64,000 bases of DNA, from the NCBI GenBank assembly GCA_934169925.1, contig CAKPOO010000006.1, positions 1-64,000 on the forward strand, written 5' to 3'. The stretch is from an uncultured Clostridia bacterium. Lineage in GTDB: Bacteria; Bacillota; Clostridia; TANB77; CAG-465. Shown one piece after another: positions 1 to 7,112 of the stretch; position 1 is the first letter of the stretch, and each line of letters starts with the position of its first letter. The notes under the pieces are model-generated. The model was not told the DNA's origin and did no database searches. It saw only the letters and a program-made list of their open reading frames with translations. The position numbers and the translations under genes are program-made.

Positions 1-28
1 GTAGGTTCGAGCCCTACACGAGGAGCCA
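1..28 (+). tRNA. 3' end of a tRNA, probably tRNA-Asn (partial)
   Basis: The window opens inside a tRNA. A T-arm (GTAGG, loop TTCGAGC, CCTAC) is followed by a 7-nt acceptor strand ACGAGGA, discriminator G and an encoded CCA ending at 28. The implied 5' acceptor strand TCCTCGT and the G discriminator resemble tRNA-Asn of Clostridia, but the anticodon lies outside the window, so the identity is inferred. Confidence 0.75.
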
Positions 29-64
29 TGCTTAGAAACGACGGAAGTTGTTAAGAGTTAGGTA

Positions 65-101
65 GAGTAATGGATATGTTAATATCTGTTACTCTTTTTT
101 T
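65..101 (+). terminator. Intrinsic terminator after the tRNA
   Basis: GAGTAA pairs with TTACTC and GATAT with ATATC inside it, giving a stem over 65-94, followed by a run of seven T. It ends the tRNA transcription unit. Confidence 0.8.
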
Positions 102-188
102 GCATTTTTTTATTTTTTATATAAAACTCTATAAATATTGAAAAAATTTTTAACAAGTGTTACAATTGTTTTATTGGAGGGGGATTGT

Positions 189-719
189 ATGAAAGAAATT
201 TTATCTAGAAATATTGTTATTAATATTTTGATTAGCCTTTTATTTGCTGTTTTAAGTATTTTTTTAATATCAAATCCAGACTCAACAGTAAAGATTGTAA
301 CAACAATTTTAGGTGTAGTTATAATTGTTATTGGTGTAGTAAAGTTGATTATGTTTATAAAATCTTCTGAAAAAGATTCTTTAATGAATTTGAATCTTTT
401 TGAAAGTGTTGTAGCTATTATTTTAGGTATAAGCATTATAGTATTTAGTGGTTTTGTTTCAGCTTTATTTAGAATTTCTATTGCAATATGGATAATTTAT
501 TGCGCTATTGAAAGAATATACTTAAGTGTTTATTTAAAAAATGCTAGCTTTAATCTTTGGAAGATTATATTAGTATGTGGTATTTTAGTTTTAATATGTG
601 GAATTTACATATTATTTAATGCAGGTGCTATTTTCTCTACAATTGGAATTGTTATGCTTATATATTCAATTTTTGATATTGTAGAAAATTTAATTGCTTT
701 AAGCTATTTTACAAGATAA
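189..719 (+). CDS. DUF308/HdeD-like integral membrane protein
   Basis: This 176-residue protein consists almost entirely of about six hydrophobic helices separated by short polar loops, the pattern of the DUF308 (HdeD-related) family of small membrane proteins. The biochemical function of such proteins in Gram-positives is not established. An upstream in-frame ATG at 138 exists, but a strong GGAGGGG site at 177-183 sits five bases before the ATG at 189, so I start there. The gene stands alone between two terminators. Family assignment rests on the hydrophobic pattern only. Confidence 0.75.
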   Translation: MKEILSRNIVINILISLLFAVLSIFLISNPDSTVKIVTTILGVVIIVIGVVKLIMFIKSSEKDSLMNLNLFESVVAIILGISIIVFSGFVSALFRISIAIWIIYCAIERIYLSVYLKNASFNLWKIILVCGILVLICGIYILFNAGAIFSTIGIVMLIYSIFDIVENLIALSYFTR

Positions 720-730
720 TTAATTATATC

Positions 731-758
731 TAGATCACATTTTTGTGATCTATTTTTT
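731..758 (+). terminator. Intrinsic terminator of the DUF308 gene
   Basis: A perfect 9-bp stem (TAGATCACA with TGTGATCTA, loop TTTT) is followed by a T-rich tract. Confidence 0.85.
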
Positions 759-807
759 ATTTTAACTTATTATAAAAATTATTAATATAATATCATGAGG
801 TGATTTT

Positions 808-1092
808 ATGCAATATATAATCGAAATGTTGATATATTTACTTGCAATTATGGGAATAATATTTACATGTATTAGTTTTACTGAAATGTTTTATAGTAAG
901 AAAAATAAAAAGTATACAAGAGTGTATCAAAATGATAAATTTTTAGATTCAAATGTAACAATAACTTTAGAATTTTTTGATGACGAAGTTGATGAAAAAT
1001 TTGTAGATGATTTTAAAAATTATATCGAAAATAGTAAAAATATAAAAGAAAAAATAACAGAAATTTTAATTGAAAAAAATGATAATATTTGA
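808..1092 (+). CDS. Small single-pass membrane protein of unknown function
   Basis: A 94-residue protein with one hydrophobic segment at about residues 3-24, then a basic stretch (SKKNKKY) and a charged, probably cytoplasmic tail rich in Asp, Glu and Lys. A GAGGTGAT site precedes the ATG. I recognise no family. It lies 41 bases before ruvA, and the ruvA promoter begins inside its last codons, so the two may also be read together. The short length and AT-rich codons leave some doubt, but the ribosome site and open frame favour a real gene. Confidence 0.65.
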   Translation: MQYIIEMLIYLLAIMGIIFTCISFTEMFYSKKNKKYTRVYQNDKFLDSNVTITLEFFDDEVDEKFVDDFKNYIENSKNIKEKITEILIEKNDNI

Positions 1093-1117
1093 CATTAATT
1101 TAGCTTTTGTGTAAAAT
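1089..1117 (+). promoter_or_regulatory. Sigma-A type promoter for ruvA
   Basis: TTGACA (1089-1094), 17-bp spacer, TAAAAT (1112-1117). The -35 overlaps the TGA stop of the preceding gene. The expected start near 1124 leaves a leader of only about 10 bases before ruvA. Confidence 0.7.
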
Positions 1118-1133
1118 ATATTGTGGTGATATT

Positions 1134-1736
1134 ATGTATGCTTTTTTTAAAGGAAAAATAGATAATATTTTTCTTGATAAAGTTATTATAGATGTGAATA
1201 ATGTTGGGTATGAAATATTAATGCCTGAATCAGATATACGAAATTTAGAGTTAAATCAAGAAGTAAAAATATATACATATTTAAATGTAAAAGAAGATGA
1301 AATGAAGTTATTTGGATTTTTATCAAATGAGACTTTAGAATTCTTTAAAAAATTAATTTTGGTTAGTGGTGTTGGTCCTAAAATGGCTCTTGGCATAATT
1401 TCAAATGTTATACCTAGTGATATGTGTATGGCAATTGCGACAGGTAATGTTGCTGTATTAAAAACTATACCTGGAATAGGTCCTAAAATGGCACAAAAAA
1501 TTATATTTGAATTAAAAGATAAGGTATCTAGTGATGTTGAAAATACATTATTTAATTTAAACGTTACCTCTTCAAAATCTGGTAAAAATCCTAACTTAAA
1601 AGAAGCTGTATCAGCATTACAAGTTTTAGGATACAATGATAAAGAAATTAATGATTGCTTGAAAAATATTGATATTTCTGATATGTCAGTTGAAGAAATC
1701 ATTAAGATCGTTTTAAAACATATGCAAAAAATATAA
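1134..1736 (+). CDS. ruvA: Holliday junction branch migration protein RuvA
   Basis: RuvA forms tetramers that bind four-way DNA junctions and load the RuvB motor for branch migration in recombinational repair. The 200-residue protein has the N-terminal OB domain (starting MYAFFKGKI), a middle helix-hairpin-helix region (VSGVGPKMALGI and IPGIGPKMAQKI) and a C-terminal RuvB-binding domain after about residue 145. The ATG at 1134 follows GGTGAT; an upstream in-frame ATG at 1107 would lie at the promoter's end. ruvB, which usually follows, is not here: ftsE begins 19 bases downstream. Confidence 0.96.
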   Translation: MYAFFKGKIDNIFLDKVIIDVNNVGYEILMPESDIRNLELNQEVKIYTYLNVKEDEMKLFGFLSNETLEFFKKLILVSGVGPKMALGIISNVIPSDMCMAIATGNVAVLKTIPGIGPKMAQKIIFELKDKVSSDVENTLFNLNVTSSKSGKNPNLKEAVSALQVLGYNDKEINDCLKNIDISDMSVEEIIKIVLKHMQKI

Positions 1737-1755
1737 AAAAATGTGAGGAAGATAT

Positions 1756-2427
1756 ATGATAGAATTTAGAAACGTTACAAAAAATTATGATCATGGGGTA
1801 AAAGCTTTAAGTAATATTAATATGAGTATTCAAAAAGGCGAATTTGTTTTTTTAGTAGGTCCATCAGGGTCTGGTAAATCTACAATTTTAAAGCTATTGA
1901 TAAAAGAAGAAGATGCAACCTCTGGTACTATAATGATTGATGGGGAAGATATTACGAAACTAAAAAGAAATAAAATTCCATATTTAAGAAGAAAAATTGG
2001 ATTTGTATTCCAAGATTTTAGGTTACTTTATGATAGAACTGTTGAGGAAAATATTACTTTTGCTTTAAGAGTTATAGAAGCTTCACCAAAAGAAATAAAA
2101 TCAAGGTTAAAAAGTGCACTTGAAATGGTTGGTTTACAAGGTAAAGAAAAGTATTATCCAAATCAACTTTCTGGTGGTGAACAACAAAGAGTAGCACTTG
2201 CTAGAGCTTTAGTTACAAAACCACCAATAATAATTGCAGATGAACCAACAGGAAATCTTGATCCAGTAACTGCAAATGAGATATTTAAAACTTTACTTGA
2301 AATAAATTCACGTGGCACTACAATACTTGTAGTAACACATGCAAAAGATATAGTTGATAATCTTGATAAAAGAGTTATAGCTCTTGAAAATGGAAGAGTT
2401 ATAAAAGATCAAAAAGGAGGTTATTAA
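1756..2427 (+). CDS. ftsE: Cell division ATP-binding protein FtsE
   Basis: ATPase half of the FtsEX ABC-type complex, which controls septal peptidoglycan hydrolysis instead of transporting a solute. The 223 residues show Walker A GPSGSGKST (about 36-44), signature LSGGEQQRVA (about 139-148), Walker B IIIADEPTGNLD and an H-loop in VVTHAKD. A GAGGAAG site precedes the ATG. It is three bases from ftsX, whose own AAAGGAGG site lies in the ftsE end, and a PcsB/EnvC-like hydrolase follows, completing the expected functional set. Confidence 0.97.
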   Translation: MIEFRNVTKNYDHGVKALSNINMSIQKGEFVFLVGPSGSGKSTILKLLIKEEDATSGTIMIDGEDITKLKRNKIPYLRRKIGFVFQDFRLLYDRTVEENITFALRVIEASPKEIKSRLKSALEMVGLQGKEKYYPNQLSGGEQQRVALARALVTKPPIIIADEPTGNLDPVTANEIFKTLLEINSRGTTILVVTHAKDIVDNLDKRVIALENGRVIKDQKGGY

Positions 2428-2430
2428 TAT

Positions 2431-3321
2431 ATGTCTACAACAATGTATTTAATTAAAGAAGGATATTCAAATTTAAAAAAACATGGATCAAAAACATTTT
2501 CAACAATGTTAATTATATGTGCTACAATGTTAATACTAGGTATTTTTATACTTTTATTTAAAAATGTAAATTCAAATGTTGAAACAATGGTTAGTCAACA
2601 AGGATTACAAGCTTTTATTGATGATTCTGCAAGTGATGATGATATAGAATATTTAAAAGATCAAATAGAATTAATTAATGGCGTAAAAAATGTTGAATAT
2701 ATAGACAGAGAATCAGCATTTGAAGACGCTAAAGAAACCTTTGCTGATATGGAGTATTTATTAGAAGGTCTTGAAAATGTTAACTTTTTACCAGCATCTT
2801 TTGTTGTAACTTTTGATGATATTTCTTTAAGTTCAACAATAAAAAATGAAATTGAAAAATTAGATAATGTAAGTAGTGTTAAATATAAAGAGTCAACTAT
2901 AAATGCTGTAATTTCAATTTCACATATTGCCAATGTATTTTTACTAGGTGTTGGTGGAGTTATGTTTGTAGTTAGTATTTTTATAATATCAAATACAATA
3001 AAACTTGCAGTATATTCTAATAAAAGGGAAATATTTATTATGAGATATATTGGAGCAACTAATAAGTTTATAAAATTACCATTTGTAGTAGAAGGTGCAA
3101 TAATAGGATTAATGTCAGCTTGTATTACCTTTATAGTAATTTCACTAGCTTATGTAGGATTATATGCAAGATTACCACAAGTTGGGTCTTCAATAGGTGT
3201 ATTTGGATTTGTTCCGTATTCTACTATGTGGTATCAAGTTTTAGCAGTATATCTAATTATTGGGCTAGTTATTGGTATATTAGGAAGCTCAATATCAATA
3301 AGAAAATATTTAAAAGTATAG
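2431..3321 (+). CDS. ftsX: Cell division protein FtsX (permease-like)
   Basis: Membrane half of FtsEX. The 296-residue protein has an N-terminal cytoplasmic stretch, a first membrane helix at about 24-46, a large extracellular domain (about 50-165) and three more helices with the FtsX-like permease motif (YSNKREIFIMRYIGATNKFI) between the second and third. The outer domain is the part known to contact hydrolases such as PcsB or CwlO. Translation is probably coupled to ftsE. The next gene is a coiled-coil M23 hydrolase, the likely partner. Confidence 0.96.
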   Translation: MSTTMYLIKEGYSNLKKHGSKTFSTMLIICATMLILGIFILLFKNVNSNVETMVSQQGLQAFIDDSASDDDIEYLKDQIELINGVKNVEYIDRESAFEDAKETFADMEYLLEGLENVNFLPASFVVTFDDISLSSTIKNEIEKLDNVSSVKYKESTINAVISISHIANVFLLGVGGVMFVVSIFIISNTIKLAVYSNKREIFIMRYIGATNKFIKLPFVVEGAIIGLMSACITFIVISLAYVGLYARLPQVGSSIGVFGFVPYSTMWYQVLAVYLIIGLVIGILGSSISIRKYLKV

Positions 3322-3329
3322 GAGGTAAA

Positions 3330-4559
3330 ATGAATAATTTAAAAAGAAAATTTATTGTATCTTCGATAGCTGTAATAATGGGTATTTTTTGTTGTAAATC
3401 TGTGTTTGCAACAGCACTTGCTGATTATGAAAATGAACTTGAATCTATAAAAAAACAATTGCAACAAAATGCAAAAGAAAAAACTGGTGTTGAACAAGAA
3501 ATAGCAACATATAATTATGAATTAGTTGAACTAGACGGAAAAATGGTTGAATATAGTAAGCAACTTGCAAGCTTAGAAGAAAAAGTAGATCAAGTAAATT
3601 CAAAATTGGAAAAATACGAATCTTCATTGCAAAATACATCTGAGTTATATAATAGTGCAGAAGATACATATACAACTAGAGTAAAGGCAATATATGTAAA
3701 TGGAATTCCATCATTTCTTGATATATTATTTTCATCAAAAGGAATTACTGATTTCTTTTCAAGATTAAATGTATATGAAAGTATTTTAGAATATGATAAA
3801 TCTTTGATTAGTAACATGAAAAATCAAAAAGAATATATAGATTATATAAAAAAAGATATAGAAGTACAAAAATTGCAATTAGATCAGTTAAAATATGATG
3901 TACAAAAGTCAACAGATATTTTAAATGCTACAATAGAAACAAAACAATCAAAGGTTGAGAGCTTAAATAAATCTTTGGCAAATCTTAGTGATCTTTCTGA
4001 TGAATTAGAAGCAAAGAAAAAAGAAGCTGCTCAAAAAGTAGAAGATGAAATTCAAAGAATTGCAAAAGAAGCAGCTGCAGCTGCTGCCGCAGGAAATGGT
4101 ACAAGTTTCTCTGGAAGTCAATTTGTATGGCCAGTAGATGGATATAAAACAATAACAACAAGATTTGGAGAAGTATATAATTTAGTTGTTTCAACTGGTA
4201 GTGCTCATACAGGTTGTGATATAGCTGGTTCTGGTATTAATACAAAACCAATAAGGGCAATTGAATCTGGAACTGTAACTACTGCAACATTTAGTAATTA
4301 TGGTTATGGAAATTATATAATAATAAATCATGGAAAATGTTTAGAAGATGGTAACAATTATATTTCCTTATATGGTCACTGTAGTTCACTTACAGTATCA
4401 AAAGGAAAGTATGTAAATAAAGGTGATATAATAGGCTATGTAGGGTCTTCAGGTAACTCAACAGGACCACATTTACATTTAGAAGTTCGTATAAATGGTA
4501 AAATAGTAAATCCATTACAATTTTATCCATCTATAAATTTCTATTTCCCTTATGGTTAA
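3330..4559 (+). CDS. PcsB/EnvC-like secreted M23 peptidoglycan hydrolase with coiled coil
   Basis: This 409-residue exported protein has a signal peptide (about 1-28, ending near SVFAT), a long coiled coil (about 30-240) and a C-terminal M23 (LytM) domain. All metal and catalytic residues are visible: H293-x3-D297, H350 in YGH, and H381-L-H383, so it should be an active endopeptidase rather than a mere activator. The coiled coil plus linkage to ftsEX (8-base gap) matches FtsEX-controlled hydrolases such as PcsB. The start at 3330 follows AGGAGGTAAA; the frame is open far upstream inside ftsX, but that is a shadow. Confidence 0.92.
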   Translation: MNNLKRKFIVSSIAVIMGIFCCKSVFATALADYENELESIKKQLQQNAKEKTGVEQEIATYNYELVELDGKMVEYSKQLASLEEKVDQVNSKLEKYESSLQNTSELYNSAEDTYTTRVKAIYVNGIPSFLDILFSSKGITDFFSRLNVYESILEYDKSLISNMKNQKEYIDYIKKDIEVQKLQLDQLKYDVQKSTDILNATIETKQSKVESLNKSLANLSDLSDELEAKKKEAAQKVEDEIQRIAKEAAAAAAAGNGTSFSGSQFVWPVDGYKTITTRFGEVYNLVVSTGSAHTGCDIAGSGINTKPIRAIESGTVTTATFSNYGYGNYIIINHGKCLEDGNNYISLYGHCSSLTVSKGKYVNKGDIIGYVGSSGNSTGPHLHLEVRINGKIVNPLQFYPSINFYFPYG

Positions 4560-4586
4560 TATTTTAAATTAATTTATTTATAACTA

Positions 4587-4615
4587 TTGACATATTTTGC
4601 AATTTATTGCATAAT
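4587..4615 (+). promoter_or_regulatory. Sigma-A promoter for sepF
   Basis: Consensus TTGACA (4587-4592), 17-bp spacer and CATAAT (4610-4615), placed 37 bases before the sepF start. Confidence 0.8.
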
Positions 4616-4651
4616 TAAAGTATGATTAAAAATCATAGGAGGAAGATTTTA

Positions 4652-5167
4652 ATGAGCGTAGTAAACAAAGTAATGGATTGGTTTGGAGTTAATTCAAATG
4701 ATGAAGAATATGATGATGTAGAATTAAATGAAGCTGATGAAGTTTATGATGAAGATGAAGATTATAACAGATCTAGTTTTAAACCTAGAAATGTAGATAA
4801 TATAGAAAGAGATTCTAGATATTCTAGATCATCTGCAAATTCACAAGTAAGACTTGTGTCAACAAATGGAGGTGCAACAGCATCTAAAATGGTTATTACT
4901 CAACCAACTTGTTATGACGAAGTCGAAACAATAGGTGAATATTTAAAAGGACAAAAGTCAGTAATAATTAATTTAGAAAACGTTAGTAAAGAAGATGCTA
5001 GAAGAATATTAGATTTTATGAGTGGTGCTACATTTATGGTAGAAGGAACTATTCAAAAAGTTTCTAGCTTAATCTATTTATTTACTCCAAAGAATGTTGA
5101 AATTCAAAATGACGTTGAACAATCACAATATAAACAACAAAAAATGTCATTTTCTTGGTTAAAATAG
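4652..5167 (+). CDS. sepF: Cell division protein SepF
   Basis: SepF anchors FtsZ to the membrane and helps align the septum in Gram-positives lacking or complementing FtsA. The 171 residues comprise an N-terminal amphipathic anchor (MSVVNKVMDWFGV), an acidic flexible linker (about 15-75) and the C-terminal SepF fold with EVETIGEYLKGQKSVIINLE and the DFMSGATF segment. ATG 4652 follows AGGAGGAAG; an upstream ATG at 4622 has no such site. It has its own promoter and sits next to divIVA, as in many Bacillota division clusters. Confidence 0.95.
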   Translation: MSVVNKVMDWFGVNSNDEEYDDVELNEADEVYDEDEDYNRSSFKPRNVDNIERDSRYSRSSANSQVRLVSTNGGATASKMVITQPTCYDEVETIGEYLKGQKSVIINLENVSKEDARRILDFMSGATFMVEGTIQKVSSLIYLFTPKNVEIQNDVEQSQYKQQKMSFSWLK

Positions 5168-5172
5168 TATTG

Positions 5173-5197
5173 AAGCAGGCTTTTTAGTCTGCTTTTA
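5173..5197 (+). terminator. Weak hairpin terminator after sepF
   Basis: AAGCAG pairs with CTGCTT around a 10-nt loop, followed by a short T tract. It may let some transcription pass into divIVA. Confidence 0.55.
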
Positions 5198-5219
5198 TTT
5201 ATATTAGGAGGGGTGAAAT

Positions 5220-5684
5220 ATGTTAACACCAATTGATATTGATAATAAAAGCTTTAAGAAAACTAAAATAGGTGGATATGATATTCAAGATGTTGAAGAT
5301 TTTTTAGTAGAAGTAATGGATGATTATGAAACTTTATACAAAGAAAATGCTGATTTAAAAGAGAAAGTTAATTCTGTTGAAAAAAAAGCTAGTGACTTAG
5401 AAGAATCTTTGATGTATTATAAAACAATTGAAGATGGAGTAACTTTAACAGTTGAAAATGCTAAAAAAACAGCTGAAGAAATAAAAGAGATGGCAGCAAA
5501 GGAAGCAGAAGCAATAAAAAAAGATACTGAAATTGAAGCAAAAAAACAACTAGAAGAAATAAAACTTGAAATAAAATCTAAACAAATTGAATTTGAAGAA
5601 ATAAAAAAACAAATTCAAATATATAAAATTAAAGTAAATTCAATGTTAGAAGCTCAAATGAAAATATTGAATGATGAAGATTAA
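5220..5684 (+). CDS. divIVA: DivIVA-family cell pole/septum protein
   Basis: DivIVA proteins bind curved membrane at septa and poles and recruit division or wall-synthesis factors. The N-terminus (LTPIDIDNKSF, then GGYDIQDVEDFL) is the conserved lipid-binding domain, followed by a coiled coil through nearly the whole remainder of the 154 residues. GGAGGGGTGAA precedes the ATG. Its place after sepF supports the call. Family certain; whether it is DivIVA sensu stricto or a GpsB-like relative is less so, though the length favours DivIVA. Confidence 0.93.
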   Translation: MLTPIDIDNKSFKKTKIGGYDIQDVEDFLVEVMDDYETLYKENADLKEKVNSVEKKASDLEESLMYYKTIEDGVTLTVENAKKTAEEIKEMAAKEAEAIKKDTEIEAKKQLEEIKLEIKSKQIEFEEIKKQIQIYKIKVNSMLEAQMKILNDED

Positions 5685-5711
5685 GACTATTGGAAACAAT
5701 GGTCTTTTTTT
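5684..5711 (+). terminator. Intrinsic terminator after divIVA
   Basis: AGAC/GTCT and ATTG/CAAT pair around a GAAA loop, followed by seven T. It starts at the last base of the divIVA stop. Confidence 0.75.
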
Positions 5712-5721
5712 GGCATAAATC

Positions 5722-5750
5722 TTGATTATATAAACTCTTTGTGTTAAAAT
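5722..5750 (+). promoter_or_regulatory. Promoter for prfA
   Basis: TTGATT (5722-5727), 17-bp spacer, TAAAAT (5745-5750) with an extended -10 TG at 5742-5743. Confidence 0.7.
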
Positions 5751-5780
5751 AATAATTACGTAAACGAATGGGGAGTTTTT

Positions 5781-6842
5781 ATGTTTGATAAATTAGAAGA
5801 TATTTTAGTAAAATATATTGAATTAACTAAGTTAATTTCTGATCCAGAGATTATTTCAGATCAAAATACATGGAAAAAGTACATGAAAGAGCAAGCAGCA
5901 ATGAAAGATGTTGTTGAAAAATACCAAGAATATAAAAAAGTAAAACAAAATATGGATGATGCAAAAGAAATGCTAGAAGATCCTGATATGAAAGAAATGG
6001 CTGAAGAAGAATATTACTCATCAAAGAAAAAATTAGAGGAAATGGAAGATGAATTAAAAATATTATTGCTTCCTAAAGATGAAAATGATGATAGTAACGT
6101 TATCATTGAAATCAGAGGTGGCGCTGGTGGTGAAGAAGCTGCTCTTTTTGCTTATAATTTATATAGAATGTATACAATGTATGCAGAATTAAAAAGATGG
6201 CAAGTTGAGGTTATTGATATAAACGAAACTGAACTTGGTGGAATAAAAGAAGTATCATTTATGATTAAAGGAAAAGGTGCATATAGTAAATTAAAATTTG
6301 AAAGTGGTGTTCACAGAGTACAACGTGTGCCTGAAACAGAAGCAAGTGGTAGAATACATACATCAACTGTTACAGTAGCTGTTTTACCAGAAGTTGAAGA
6401 TGTTGAAATCGAAATTAATCCAGCCGATATAAAAATGGATGTATACAGAGCAAGTGGTGCAGGAGGACAACATGTAAATAAAACTTCATCTGCTGTTAGA
6501 CTTACACATATACCAACAGGTATAGTTGCAGCTTGTCAAACTGAAAGATCACAATTTCAAAATAAAGATTATGCAATGAAAATGTTAAAATCAAAACTTT
6601 ATGAGATGGAACAAGAAAAGAAAAATAAAGAAATTACTTCTACTAGAAGACTACAAGTTGGTAGTGGTGCAAGAAGTGAGAAAATAAGAACATACAATTA
6701 TCCACAAAGTAGAGTAACAGATCATAGAATAAATCTTACTATTTATCAATTAGAAAGTTTTCTAAATGGTAATTTGGATGAAATGATAGAAGCTTTAATT
6801 GCAGCTGATAGAGCTGATAGATTAAAGGAAGGAAATATATAA
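5781..6842 (+). CDS. prfA: Peptide chain release factor 1
   Basis: RF1 reads UAA and UAG stop codons and triggers peptide release. The 353 residues have the coiled N-terminal domain, the codon-recognition region RVPETEASGRIHTS and the catalytic GGQ in GAGGQHVNKTSSAVR. The tripeptide is P-E-T, in the place of the RF1 P-x-T motif and unlike the SPF of RF2. It is monocistronic, with its own promoter and terminator; prmC, which methylates the GGQ glutamine and is often adjacent, is not in the window. Confidence 0.96.
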   Translation: MFDKLEDILVKYIELTKLISDPEIISDQNTWKKYMKEQAAMKDVVEKYQEYKKVKQNMDDAKEMLEDPDMKEMAEEEYYSSKKKLEEMEDELKILLLPKDENDDSNVIIEIRGGAGGEEAALFAYNLYRMYTMYAELKRWQVEVIDINETELGGIKEVSFMIKGKGAYSKLKFESGVHRVQRVPETEASGRIHTSTVTVAVLPEVEDVEIEINPADIKMDVYRASGAGGQHVNKTSSAVRLTHIPTGIVAACQTERSQFQNKDYAMKMLKSKLYEMEQEKKNKEITSTRRLQVGSGARSEKIRTYNYPQSRVTDHRINLTIYQLESFLNGNLDEMIEALIAADRADRLKEGNI

Positions 6843-6844
6843 TA

Positions 6845-6886
6845 AAAAAGATGACATTTTAATTTTAAAAAATGTCATCTTTTATT
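6845..6886 (+). terminator. Intrinsic terminator after prfA
   Basis: A long stem (AAAAGATGACATTTT with its complement) is followed by TTTTATTT. Confidence 0.85.
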
Positions 6887-6914
6887 TGACTTTAAAAAAA
6901 TAATATGATATAAT
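6886..6914 (+). promoter_or_regulatory. Strong promoter for rpoB-rpoC
   Basis: TTGACT (6886-6891), 17-bp spacer, TATAAT (6909-6914) with extended -10 TGA. A leader of about 190 bases lies between it and rpoB. Confidence 0.85.
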
Positions 6915-7027
6915 AAACAAAATATTGTTTCTTATAAGGAAATACTATGTAAACTATAATGTAAAGGATGGTTGAAAATAGTTGAAAAAGGTGTTAGATA
7001 GAAAAGCTTAAAAATATAATAAAGATT

Positions 7028-7065
7028 CAAATTAGTTTGTGTTATGTAAACTAATTTGAGTTTTT
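7028..7065 (+). promoter_or_regulatory. Attenuator-like terminator in the rpoB leader
   Basis: A perfect 11-bp stem (CAAATTAGTTT with AAACTAATTTG) is followed by AGTTTTT, about 50 bases before the rpoB start and downstream of its promoter. Its position inside the leader suggests partial or regulated termination rather than the end of a gene; the controlling factor is unknown. Confidence 0.65.
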
Positions 7066-7112
7066 GTGCCTTATTTTCCTTGTAATTATTTATTTATTTT
7101 GGGGGTATAAAA

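Noticed and set aside
3120..3329. N-terminal extension of the M23 hydrolase into ftsX
   Set aside because: The frame is open, but the AGGAGG site and signal peptide place the start at 3330.
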